Shown here piece by piece: positions 27,386 through 36,178 of a stretch of 64,000 nucleotides of DNA. Below the pieces are notes generated by a model. The model saw nothing but the letters and a program-made list of their open reading frames with translations, was not told where the DNA came from and searched no databases. The position numbers and the translations under genes were made by a program. Position 1 is the first letter of the stretch, and each line of letters begins with the position of its first letter. Origin of the DNA: an uncultured Paracoccaceae bacterium (lineage in GTDB: Bacteria > Pseudomonadota > Alphaproteobacteria > Rhodobacterales > Rhodobacteraceae); the NCBI GenBank assembly GCA_951812615.1, contig CATOSU010000002.1, positions 310,001 to 374,000 on the forward strand, in the 5' to 3' direction.

Positions 27386-28408
27386 GTGTTCAAAACCTGT
27401 CTGTTGGTCCCTTTCTGTGCCTGCCTCGCGGTATTGGCGAGCCCGTCAGCGGCGCAGGAAACCGCGCTGAAGACACCGACACCCATCGTGCAGGGGTTCC
27501 AGAACTTCCCGTTCCCGGTGCGCGTTCCACGCTCGCTTTACGAACTGGATCCGATAGGTAGGCCATACAAATATGACCGGACCCTGCCGTTACTCGGTAA
27601 GGAAGCCGCGGCGAAAGGGATCATTCTGCCATATCCCCTGGGCGCCTCGGGTGTTTATGTCTTCAACCAGCAGGACACGATAATCACCGATCTTGCAGTC
27701 GCCGTCAGCCTGGCCGGTCCGCCGCCAGCAGGCACACCGCTGACGCCGACTCCGTTCGTGACCTTGGACAACGTGGTCAGCACCACCGAAGCGCCACAGA
27801 TCAAATTCGACGCTTGGGTATTGCCTTTCCTGAATGCCTTCATCACCCGGGGCCGGGTGCAGGGCAACTCCGACATCGACATCTCCGTCGACCTCGATGC
27901 GTTTCTGCCGCCAGCCTTGTGTCCGCCAAACAATCCCTGTGGCACCGTGAGCTGGCCGTTCCAGGCGTCGATCGACTCGGACACCTATACGCTTGGCCTT
28001 GTCGGTGTGGCGAACTGGGACAAGAACGTGCTGACCTTCAGCGGCAACTACACCTTCAGTGACAGCCGCAAGGCGTCGGCGGAAAGCGTCATCGAGGTTG
28101 CCAGCCTCGGCGCCCGCTACGGGCGATTGATCACTTTCGAATCCGGGGTCACCCTGACCCCCTAAGTCGGGATCAACTATACGTATTCGACCAACACCAT
28201 TCGCGGCACAACCACCTCGCCCGACGGCCTCCTGCCTGCCGGGCAAAACCTCAGCGTTCGGTTCGAGGCCACGCAACGCAACGTGAAATTCTGGAGCGGG
28301 ACGGTCGGTTTTGCCGTGGGCATCAACAAGCGGTGGAGCGCAAACGTCGATCTCACCGGCAACCGGTATCTCAAGCGCGCCGTCGTCGGGGCGACGATCC
28401 GGTTCTAG
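27386..28408 (+). pseudogene. Outer-membrane protein gene with one internal TAA
   Basis: A secreted protein (signal peptide ending SPSAAQ) reads for about 260 codons to a TAA at 28163-28165, just after 'SGVTLTP'. The same frame continues for 80 more codons, 'VGINYTYSTNTIRGT' onwards, ending in VVGATIRF and TAG at 28408. This extension has beta-strand character and a terminal Phe as in outer-membrane barrels, so the TAA (probably from CAA, Gln) cuts a barrel of about 340 aa. The GTG at 27386 with ggaagg upstream is the likely start. The product as encoded would lack its sorting signal. Confidence 0.75.
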
Positions 28409-28742
28409 CCCCGTGCGAGAAGTTGCCCCGTGAGTTTCTGTAGGCCCGGGGGTACGGGCCGCTGATCTAGCATTCGCTGCGGCCTGCACCGGAACAACTT
28501 CGCCTGACCAACCGGAAACGCAGGACGACGGCGGCAGCGAGGATGCAGCAACAAAAAACTCTGTAGGCGCGCTCCCCGGAAATTCCCACCGACCGCATCG
28601 AGCTCTTTACCGCCTTGCTGCGGTGCGGCAGCGAGCGTTTTGATCCCTGATCCGAAAGCTGCCGTTCGCGCTTTTTGGGTAGACTGAGTGGGTCAACACG
28701 GTGTCGACGCCTGGAGCGGGAGGGGCGGATTGAGGAAGACTA
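28409..28742. other. Intergenic region, 334 bp, with one short hairpin
   Basis: No convincing gene. A 6-bp hairpin (ggcccg and cgggcc around a 6-base loop, 28443-28460) lies 35 bases after the TAG of the outer-membrane gene but lacks a T-run. It may act as a weak or factor-dependent terminator. The rest shows nothing recognisable until the Shine-Dalgarno of the integrase gene. Confidence 0.4.
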
Positions 28743-29375
28743 ATGTCCAATATACAACTCCCTGCCGTCAACCCGAAGCGTTGCGCCTGGAACAAGGGAC
28801 GGATCGTCGGCCAGAAGCGCCCACTGCTCCCTAAACAGGTGTGGGCCATCCGCGCCCGGCTCGAACTCGCGGGCAATCTGCGGGATCTGGCGCTGTTCAA
28901 CCTTGCCATCGACAGCAAATTGCGCGGCTGCGATCTCGTTTGCTTAAATGTCGCCGGTCTCATTGTCGGAGACGGCGTCCGCGACCGTGTGTCAGTCATC
29001 CAAAGCAAGACCAAGCGACCGGTTCAGTTCGAAGTCTCTGAAAACACGCGCGAGTCCATCTGGGATTGGGCGTCGTCTCCTGAGATGCGCGGGTGCGCTT
29101 TTCTATTTCCGAGCCGACTCCACGACAGGCCGCATATTTCGACACGGCAATATGCACGGCTTGTCCGGGATTGGGTGTCCGCGATCGGTCTCGATCCGAG
29201 CGGCTACGGTACGCATTCGCTGCGACGCACCAAGGCGGCGCAAATCTACCGTAAGACCGGCAATCTGCGCGCCGTCCAACTGCTGCTTGGCCATACCAAG
29301 GTCGACAGCACGGTGCGATACCTTGGCGTCGAGCTGGAAGATGCGCTGAGCATCGCCGAGAAGATCGACATCTGA
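28743..29375 (+). CDS. Short tyrosine recombinase/integrase
   Basis: This 210-aa protein holds only the catalytic domain of a tyrosine recombinase. Arg61 (SKLRGCDL), H-x-x-R in 'THSLRRTKA', LLGHTKV and the nucleophile Tyr in 'STVRYLG' are visible. The usual core-binding domain is absent. Solitary short integrases of this kind are common in alphaproteobacteria and of unknown target. It has a good Shine-Dalgarno (gagga). A strong hairpin follows the stop, and IS91 copy 3 begins 78 bases downstream. It is unrelated in sequence to the IS91-borne recombinase. Confidence 0.85.
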   Translation: MSNIQLPAVNPKRCAWNKGRIVGQKRPLLPKQVWAIRARLELAGNLRDLALFNLAIDSKLRGCDLVCLNVAGLIVGDGVRDRVSVIQSKTKRPVQFEVSENTRESIWDWASSPEMRGCAFLFPSRLHDRPHISTRQYARLVRDWVSAIGLDPSGYGTHSLRRTKAAQIYRKTGNLRAVQLLLGHTKVDSTVRYLGVELEDALSIAEKIDI

Positions 29376-29382
29376 AACATGG

Positions 29383-29407
29383 GCGAACGGCAGAACTTGC
29401 CGTTCGC
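29383..29407 (+). terminator. Hairpin after the integrase gene
   Basis: A perfect 10-bp stem, gcgaacggca and tgccgttcgc, has a 5-base loop, starts 8 bases after the stop codon and is followed by ttcc. The T-run is short, but stem strength and position support a terminator. Confidence 0.6.
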
Positions 29408-29790
29408 TTCCTGTGACCGGTCGCGGGTCGCTCGCCGAGCGAGCGGCAGCAGGGATGAAGGTTTTTCGACGCGGGCCATTGCGCGGGATATCGGCCGGGC
29501 GTGAGCGTGGCCCGCGTTGACAAACCTCTCAGGGAGGAAGCCGCGGGGACTGGGCGGTGTCTATGGGGAAAGAGCGTTGTCGGCTGGGTCTGTGACCGCG
29601 ACGGATACGTTGGTGTGGGGCGCGATGTCGACCGCTTCCATGTTTCGCGAGAGGGTTTGGCCTGGATTTAGCCCGGGTAGTAGCCGTGTTGTGCCTTTTG
29701 TGTGGCTTTCCAACTCACTTTGGACAAGGGGGCTCGACCGGTGTGGCTGAGTCACCCGGTTGGTAGCGGTTGGGATGAGCGCGCGCCCGG

Positions 29791-30984
29791 TCATGCGGCC
29801 TGTCTCCTCGGTGGGGCGCGGGATTGCGGAACCTCGCCGCGCCGGAACGTCTCGGTGATACGCATGGGTCCGCCGCAGTCGGGGCATGGCTCGCGCAAGA
29901 TTAGAGGGATGATCTCGGCAGAGGGTGCGTCTTCCTGCCTGGTCGGTTCCGCACCGAGCAATGTGCGGATCTTCGCGATGTTGGCCTTGCGGGCGGCGCT
30001 TGCCAGCAGGCCGTAGTGGCGGATGCGATGGAATCCATCGGGCAGGACATGCATGAGGAACCGGCGGATGAACTCGCCCGTGTCGAGCCGCATGACCTTC
30101 ATCCGGTCGCCGCGCTTGATGCGGTAATCCTTCCAGCGGAAGGAAACGGTGTCGGCATCTGCGCTGACGAGGCGATGGTTGGAGATCGCGACCCGGTGGG
30201 TGTAGCGGCTGAGATAGGCCAGAACCTGCTCGGGTCCGCCAAAGGGCGGTTTGGCATAGACCACCCATTCGGTTTTGCGCAGCGGTGCGAGGTAAGCAGT
30301 GAAGGCATCTGCATCGGCCAGCCCGGCAAGATCACTGAAGAAGGTGAGCTGCCCGGCGCGGTGCAAGTTGACCAGGCCCTCAAGGAACAGGCGTCTGAAC
30401 AGCCGAGACAGCACCCGGACCGGCAGAAAGAACCCGGGCTTGCAGCCGATCCATCGGATGCCATCAAGCGACAACCCGCCGCCGGGCACGATCATGTGGA
30501 TGTGGGGATGATGCGTCATCGCCGATCCCCAGGTGTGGAGAACGCAGGTCATGCCGACGCGGGCACCAAGGTGCCTGGGGTCAGCGACGATGGTCATCAC
30601 CGTCTCGGCTGATGCCTTGAACAAGAGGCCGTACATTGCCCGCTTGTTCCAGTAGGCGATGCGGGCGATCTCGGCCGGCAATGTGAAGACGACGTGGAAA
30701 TATTCCACGGGCAACAAGTCGTCTGCCCGCGCCGCCATCCAATCGCGCGCCGCCGGTCCCTGGCACTTCGGGCAGTGCCGGTTCTTGCAACTGTTGTAGG
30801 CGATATGCTGGTGATCACATTTGGTGCAAGCTGCCACATGCCCACCGAGTGCTTCGGTCCGGCAGGCTTCAATGGCGGACATCACTTTGAGTTGCCCAAG
30901 GCTCAGACGCCCTGCATTGGCCCGCCGATAGGCAGGCCCATGATCACGGAAGATGTCGGCAACCTCCAGCGCGTGCCGCGGCAC
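29791..30984 (-). CDS. IS91-family Y2/HUH transposase (copy 3)
   Basis: Identical to the other three copies over all 397 residues, with intact HUH and Y2 motifs and a GTG start. It is therefore a source of active transposase if expressed. Confidence 0.93.
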   Translation of the reverse strand: MPRHALEVADIFRDHGPAYRRANAGRLSLGQLKVMSAIEACRTEALGGHVAACTKCDHQHIAYNSCKNRHCPKCQGPAARDWMAARADDLLPVEYFHVVFTLPAEIARIAYWNKRAMYGLLFKASAETVMTIVADPRHLGARVGMTCVLHTWGSAMTHHPHIHMIVPGGGLSLDGIRWIGCKPGFFLPVRVLSRLFRRLFLEGLVNLHRAGQLTFFSDLAGLADADAFTAYLAPLRKTEWVVYAKPPFGGPEQVLAYLSRYTHRVAISNHRLVSADADTVSFRWKDYRIKRGDRMKVMRLDTGEFIRRFLMHVLPDGFHRIRHYGLLASAARKANIAKIRTLLGAEPTRQEDAPSAEIIPLILREPCPDCGGPMRITETFRRGEVPQSRAPPRRQAA

Positions 30985-30997
30985 GCTGCAGCCCCCG

Positions 30998-31858
30998 TCA
31001 GGTCACATCCTGGATGTGCTCGAACGGGCTGGACACATTGCGCAACGTCTTGGTCGCCACATGTGTATATCGTGCCGTCGTGGTCAACTTGGCGTGGCCG
31101 AGGAGAACCTGGATCACCCGCACATCCGTATCGGCCTCCAACAAATGCGTAGCAAAGCTGTGCCGGAGCGAGTGCAATGTTGCAGGCTTCTTGATGCCGG
31201 CCATCGCCTTTGCCGAGTTGAAGGCACGATTCAAGGACCGTGGAGACAGGGGTTCAACCCGGCTCTGCCCAGGAAACAGCCAGCCCTGCGGGCGAGCCTC
31301 ACGCCAATAGTCGCGAAGGAGTTCCAGCAAGGACGGCGAAAGCATCACATCGCGATCCTTGCCGCCCTTACCGCGCTCGACATGGATCAGCATGCGGTCA
31401 CTGTCGATGTCCCGAACCTTGAGATTGGTGACCTCGGAGGCACGCAGCCCTGCGCCATACCCGATGCCGAGTGCCGCCCGATACTTGAGACCGGGCCCAG
31501 GGGCCGCGGACAAAACCGCCGAGACCTCCTCGAAGCTCAGCACAATCGGCAGCTTCCGCGGCTCGGTGCGGAACTGCATGTACTTCTTCATATCCTCCCG
31601 ATTGCATGTCATGCCGAAGAAGAACCGCAGTGCCGTGATCCGCGAATTGTAGACCGACGGCGTCACCTCAGTGTCGGTCATATGAAGCTGATAGGCGCGC
31701 AGCTCATCTGGCGTCGCCGTATCCGGCGCACGCCCCAGAAACGCTGTGAAATCCTTCAGCGCCCGGATATGCGCTTTCTGCGATGTCTCAGCCAACCCGC
31801 GAATGCGCATGTCCTCGATCATCCGCGCACGCAGCGGGCTCATCTTCTCCTGTGTCAT
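30998..31858 (-). CDS. IS91-associated tyrosine recombinase (copy 3)
   Basis: Identical to the other three copies over all 286 residues, with intact catalytic residues and the aggagg Shine-Dalgarno. It is first in the two-gene unit. Confidence 0.92.
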   Translation of the reverse strand: MTQEKMSPLRARMIEDMRIRGLAETSQKAHIRALKDFTAFLGRAPDTATPDELRAYQLHMTDTEVTPSVYNSRITALRFFFGMTCNREDMKKYMQFRTEPRKLPIVLSFEEVSAVLSAAPGPGLKYRAALGIGYGAGLRASEVTNLKVRDIDSDRMLIHVERGKGGKDRDVMLSPSLLELLRDYWREARPQGWLFPGQSRVEPLSPRSLNRAFNSAKAMAGIKKPATLHSLRHSFATHLLEADTDVRVIQVLLGHAKLTTTARYTHVATKTLRNVSSPFEHIQDVT

Positions 31859-32164
31859 GGGAACCTCCTGTCCAATTGAGAAACCTCAATCGTCAGGCAG
31901 GTCCGTCACATCGCAAAATGCGCCTACATATTGTTCCGCTCGCTACCTCAGCAACAAGCGCCGTTGCCGCGAGAGCGGCTTAGTCCTCGAGCCCATTCGA
32001 GACCTTCTTGAATTTCGCAGCATTGGTCAGAAAATGGGGGGTCAGTCATTCGCCGCAGCGGCAAGCCAATCCGGTTACAATGAACAATACCGCCATTCAA
32101 TCTGCGCAGTTTGTCGGGCTCTGATCTGCTCCGCCGCAAGTCGGCATGTAACCCCGAACAGTTA

Positions 32165-32758
32165 CTACTTCATGTTCGCTTGGTTCAGCCACGACGCCTC
32201 TCCAGTCCTTGATACTAGAAACGACCAGTGGCTTTTCAGTGTTTCCTTCCAGTCGGGATCAGCTTTTAGGCCGGATGCGCTTTCCCCCATTAAATATGCC
32301 ACCATCATCCGGCCCCGGACTTTTGCTTCGGCTTCGCCGAATCCGGCTTGGCTGAACATCCAGGTCGCGAACTCGAACCGACGTTTGACTGTGCGCTCGA
32401 AAATAGCTTTGACTTGCTCATCAGATTTCGACCAGACCGATATGGCACTGTCGACCTCAGCCGCGCCTTCGACAATGACCTGTTCCATGAGCTGGTAGAT
32501 TCGGTCGATTGGAGACCCGGTGCAGTTGACGGCATCCTGAATTATGTGATCGGTCAGCGCGTGTTCCCAATGGTCAAGGACTGCATCAAGCAAATCCTGC
32601 AGGTTTTTGAAATGCCAATAGAAGCTGCCGCTGGTTAGCTCCATCCGGCGTGCAATCGAAACGATCTTGACGCCGCCAACTCCGCTTTCCCGCAACGCTA
32701 CAAGCGTTTCGCGCAGCCAGTCTTCGCGGTTCACGGAGTTTCTTTCTGACTTTGTCAT
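32165..32758 (-). CDS. TetR/AcrR-family regulator
   Basis: This 197-aa protein has an N-terminal TetR helix-turn-helix (VKIVSIARRMELTSGSFYWH, about residues 30-49) and a helical ligand-binding C-terminal domain. It is divergent from the tandem MBL-fold hydrolase genes and is probably their repressor. The 142-bp gap between them contains an imperfect palindrome. The ligand is unknown. Confidence 0.88.
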   Translation of the reverse strand: MTKSERNSVNREDWLRETLVALRESGVGGVKIVSIARRMELTSGSFYWHFKNLQDLLDAVLDHWEHALTDHIIQDAVNCTGSPIDRIYQLMEQVIVEGAAEVDSAISVWSKSDEQVKAIFERTVKRRFEFATWMFSQAGFGEAEAKVRGRMMVAYLMGESASGLKADPDWKETLKSHWSFLVSRTGEASWLNQANMK

Positions 32759-32770
32759 AGATCACCTTGT

Positions 32771-32790
32771 TGACACAGTTTTCACTATCA
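32771..32790. promoter_or_regulatory. Possible TetR operator
   Basis: An imperfect palindrome, tgacacag then 4 bases then cactatca, lies just before the tetR start in the gap shared with the MBL-fold genes. TetR-type repressors bind palindromes in such places. Only 5 of 8 half-site positions match, so this is tentative. Confidence 0.35.
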
Positions 32791-32900
32791 CTTTACCATA
32801 GAGATATCTACGGAGGCTCGCGTTCTGCGCGCGTATTGCTCTTGCCAATGCCGCAGATTTCTTAAGTTGGCAATTCACACATCGCAGGTTGGAGAATGCA

Positions 32901-34094
32901 ATGCTCAAATATGTTCGGACTTTCACAAGCACCGCTTTCGCGGTTGCCAGCATTTGCACGCAGTTTGCTTTCGCAGATAATCTACCTGCAGGTCGGGCTG
33001 CTGTTGAAATAGAAAATGGCGAGTATCCAGCCAGTTACTTTCCGAACACGGAAATCCTCGGAAAAGATGAGCTACGTATTTCTTCGCTTGGAACCGGTAT
33101 GCCCAACCAGACAAAGGCGGCTGTTTCGATTTCGTTCTTCGTTGAACTTGGAAATGGTGACAAGTTTCTCTTCGACATCGGATCTGGAGCAACGGGCAAC
33201 CTGTTTTCCTTGCGCCCCGATTTCTCCAAGATCGACAAGGTGTTTTTCAGCCATCTACATGTCGACCACGTAGGCGACTTCATGGGACTGCATGTCGGCG
33301 GCTGGCTGTCTGGTCGTTACACGCCGCTGCGGGTTTTTGGCCCCTCGGGCGGAACGGAAGAACTAGGAACCAGGTCTTACGTCCAAGGTATGCAGCAAGC
33401 GTATGCATGGGATTTGCAAACCCGTGCTGGTGCGCTCCCGGATGAAGGGGCAAAGATCGAAGTGACTGAATTCGACTACATGCAAGAGAACGAAGTGGTC
33501 TATCAGGAAAACGGCGTGACCATTCGGTCTTGGCCAGCAATTCACAGCCTTGACGGCTCGGTCAGCTACTCCCTTGAATGGAACGGGCTGAAGTATGTTT
33601 TTGGTGGCGATACGTATCCGAACAAATGGTATGTGAAATACGCCGTTGATGCAGATATCGCGTCGCATGAGTGTTTTCTGCCCCCCAAAGCCCTTGCCGA
33701 GTATTTCGGGTGGGACCTTACACAGGCCACATACGTGTCGACGCGCATTCATTCTGAGCCCGCTGCGTTCGGCAAAGTCATGAGCGCGGTAGAACCACGC
33801 ATGGCGCTTGGCTATCACTCGGTGCTGTCTCCGGAAAATTACCAAGCGATCCTGGAAGGTGTACGTTCAACCTATGACGGTCCGCTGACACTCGCGCGTG
33901 ATCTTCAGGTCATAAATGTGACAAAAGACAAAATCGTTGTCCGAGAAGCGTCGGTTGACGATTATGCGCTGCCGCCTTCGGTGACGATGGAGTACATAAA
34001 TGCTCCGCGTTCGGAAGAAAAATCGCCATCCGATAAGGTCAACGCAGGGAAATGGGACGGATATACACCGCCACCGATGCCCGAACGAAAGTAA
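32901..34094 (+). CDS. Secreted MBL-fold metallo-hydrolase, first of a tandem pair
   Basis: This roughly 397-aa protein has a signal peptide (ending QFAFA) and a metallo-beta-lactamase fold: SSLGTGMPNQ, FLFDIGSGA, the zinc motif HLHVDH (about 120), 'WPAIHSLDG', 'YVFGGDTYPN' with a zinc-binding Asp, and later His in 'SHECF' and 'LGYHSV'. It resembles the RNase Z-like/arylsulfatase-like MBL group; database relatives are often labelled guanitoxin biosynthesis GntH-like, a name I would not transfer. The ATG at 32901 has a ggag Shine-Dalgarno. It has a proline-rich C-terminus. Substrate unknown; location periplasmic. Confidence 0.83.
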   Translation: MLKYVRTFTSTAFAVASICTQFAFADNLPAGRAAVEIENGEYPASYFPNTEILGKDELRISSLGTGMPNQTKAAVSISFFVELGNGDKFLFDIGSGATGNLFSLRPDFSKIDKVFFSHLHVDHVGDFMGLHVGGWLSGRYTPLRVFGPSGGTEELGTRSYVQGMQQAYAWDLQTRAGALPDEGAKIEVTEFDYMQENEVVYQENGVTIRSWPAIHSLDGSVSYSLEWNGLKYVFGGDTYPNKWYVKYAVDADIASHECFLPPKALAEYFGWDLTQATYVSTRIHSEPAAFGKVMSAVEPRMALGYHSVLSPENYQAILEGVRSTYDGPLTLARDLQVINVTKDKIVVREASVDDYALPPSVTMEYINAPRSEEKSPSDKVNAGKWDGYTPPPMPERK

Positions 34095-34166
34095 ATGCAC
34101 AAGGCAGGACGCTTTGAGACCTGTGCGAACTACGCTTTTGTCGATGAAAATCAAAGAGGTGTTCCA

Positions 34167-35294
34167 ATGAAATCACTGGGAACGATGTTGGCTGGCCTGG
34201 TATGCGCGGTGTTCGCGACACAAGTTCTTGCCGAAAACGCCGGTGATTTACGCAAGTTCTACTATCCCACCACTGAAAAGCTCGGCGAACAAGAAATGCG
34301 CGTCGTGTCGCTTGGAACAGGAACTCCAAACTTCCGCCATTCCCAGGCTTCTGCTTCTTGGCTGGTCGAGCTGGGCAACGGAGAAAAGTTTCTGTTCGAT
34401 GTGGGTACTGGGTCCCTTGCCAATCTGGCGGCTCTGGAAATCCCGTATACCTTTCTGGACAAGGTTTTCATCAGTCATTTGCATGTGGACCACATCGGAG
34501 ACCTTGACGCGCTCTATGTCGGCGGATGGGTTTCAAACAGAACGGTCCCACTGCGCGTCTGGGGGCCGAGCGGCCTAGAGCCGGAATATGGAACCGCTGC
34601 TGCCATGGACGGGCTGGAGAAGATGTTGGCGTGGGACGTCGCTGGTCGCAGAGGCAACATGCCTTCATCTGGTGGTCACCTTGAGGTGACAGAATTTGAC
34701 TACTCCAAGACGCAAGTGGTTTATGATCAGAACGGAGTGGTTATTCGTGCGTGGCCTGCGATCCACGCCATTGATGGCTCGGTTTCCTTCAGTTTGGAAT
34801 GGAATGATCTGAAGTTTGTCTATTCCGGCGATACCAACCCAAACAAGTGGTTTGTGGATAACGCTCAGGATGCCGATCTGGTGATCCATGAATGCTACCT
34901 CACCGTGCAGCAGTTCATCGACTTCAAAAATTACGACCCGGAACGGGCCCGCCTTATCGCGACCGTAATTCATACCCCACCAGACGCCTGCGGCAAGCTG
35001 TTCGCGATGATCAGACCACGACATGCAATTGCCTATCACACCTTCGATGATTTCGACATCGCGCCAAGTACCATGGCAGCAATCCGCGAGACCTATGACG
35101 GGCCACTTACACTTGGCCAGGACATGTTGGTTTGGAATGTGACTAAGGAGGCCGTCACTGTCCGAGAAGTCGTAGGTTCCGAAAACCCGCTTCCCGCAGA
35201 TCCACCAACTCCAGCGGGGCCCCCTGATCCAAATGAACGCGCTGAATTGTCCGACTGGCTGAATGAAGGACGGTTGCACTTCACGGATAACTAG
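34167..35294 (+). CDS. Secreted MBL-fold metallo-hydrolase, second of the pair
   Basis: This roughly 375-aa paralogue of the preceding protein is alignable over its whole length. It has a signal peptide (ending QVLA) and the same landmarks: SLGTGTPNF, FLFDVGTGS, HLHVDH, 'WPAIHAIDG', 'FVYSGDTNPN' and 'VIHECY'. The start at 34167 has an agaggt Shine-Dalgarno; the longer frame upstream lacks one and would bury the signal peptide. The 72-base gap to the first gene suggests one operon. Tandem duplication with moderate divergence suggests split substrate ranges. Transcription runs toward an IS5 element 30 bases past the stop. Confidence 0.83.
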   Translation: MKSLGTMLAGLVCAVFATQVLAENAGDLRKFYYPTTEKLGEQEMRVVSLGTGTPNFRHSQASASWLVELGNGEKFLFDVGTGSLANLAALEIPYTFLDKVFISHLHVDHIGDLDALYVGGWVSNRTVPLRVWGPSGLEPEYGTAAAMDGLEKMLAWDVAGRRGNMPSSGGHLEVTEFDYSKTQVVYDQNGVVIRAWPAIHAIDGSVSFSLEWNDLKFVYSGDTNPNKWFVDNAQDADLVIHECYLTVQQFIDFKNYDPERARLIATVIHTPPDACGKLFAMIRPRHAIAYHTFDDFDIAPSTMAAIRETYDGPLTLGQDMLVWNVTKEAVTVREVVGSENPLPADPPTPAGPPDPNERAELSDWLNEGRLHFTDN

Positions 35295-35322
35295 CCCGGA
35301 GGATTTGTATCGAAATCCACGA

Positions 35323-36138
35323 GAATTCACTAGGCAGCAGACTCATAAAACTGGCACCATAGCCTTACGGATGCGAGTTTGATCATAGCCATGAAGTTGG
35401 CTGAGGTTTTCTCATATCTGGTCGCGATGCGTCGGAACGAAGCTTTGAGCCTGCCGAAGAAGCGCTCGATCTTATTGCGTTCGCGGTAAATTTCCGCGTC
35501 AAACTCGGCGGGAAATTTCCGGTTTGCCTTTGGTGGGATTACGTCGATGGCGCCTTGTTCCCAGATCATTTCACGGATCCAGTCTGCGTCATAAGCCTTG
35601 TCCGCGAGCACATATTGCCCAGGCTGCAGTCCATCCAAAAGCTGTTCACAGGGCGGTGCGTCATGGGCTTGGCCCGGCGTCAGCTCATAGCGGATTGGCA
35701 GGCCGTCTTGGTTGGTAAGTGCGTGAATTTTTGTGGTTAACCCGCCCCGCGACCGCCCCATGCAACGACGCGGGTCGTTTTTTTGAGCGTTGCGGCTGAA
35801 TGATGCACACGCACGGATGTTCCATCCACCATCACAGTGTCGACGTTGTGCGCGTCGGCGACCGCCTCCATCACACGATCCCAGATGCCAGCATAAGTCC
35901 ATCGGTTGAAACGGTTGTACACCGTGGTGTAGGGGCCGTATTGATCCGGCAAATCCCGCCAAGGGATGCCGGTACGCAAGACATAGAAAATGCCACTGAT
36001 CACGCGCCGATCATCGACACGCTTCACACCCCGGCTGTTGTTCGGGAGCACAGCCTTGATGAACTCCCACTCCAAATCGCTCAAGTCTGATCGCGCCATT
36101 CCACGGCTCCCCACATTGTTTTACGGAAAGTGAATCAT
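35323..36138 (-). mobile_element. IS5-family element (IS427-like)
   Basis: This element of about 0.8 kb carries two overlapping frames of one transposase on the minus strand. Short inverted ends are visible (attcact on the left, agtgaat on the right). The outer limits are uncertain by a few bases. It lies directly downstream of the MBL-fold pair. Confidence 0.7.
35330..36099 (-). CDS. IS5-family transposase with programmed frameshift
   Basis: The first frame (from MARSDLSDLEWEF at 36099) covers the N-terminal domain and first catalytic Asp (MVDGTSVRVHH). The second frame, ending at 35330, gives RGGLTTKIHALT, the second Asp (LADKAYDAD) and the Glu in 'RNKIERFFGRLK'. They overlap around a run of seven A on the coding strand (35778-35784), where ribosomal slippage is known to produce the full transposase in IS427-type elements. 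All catalytic residues are present, so it may be active. Confidence 0.88.
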
Positions 36139-36178
36139 AACTCGCTGGAAACGTGAAGCTCTTTGTAGGTACGCTGCC

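Larger units (their letters stand above)
29454..31994 (-). mobile_element. IS91-family element, copy 3 (complete)
   Basis: This 2541-bp copy corresponds to copy 2 with an offset of 15193. The left flank (cagcag) differs from those of copies 2 and 4, which helps fix the left end. The dinucleotide before the terminal gagccc is 'tc'. The ori-side hairpin is at 29469-29517. Confidence 0.9.
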
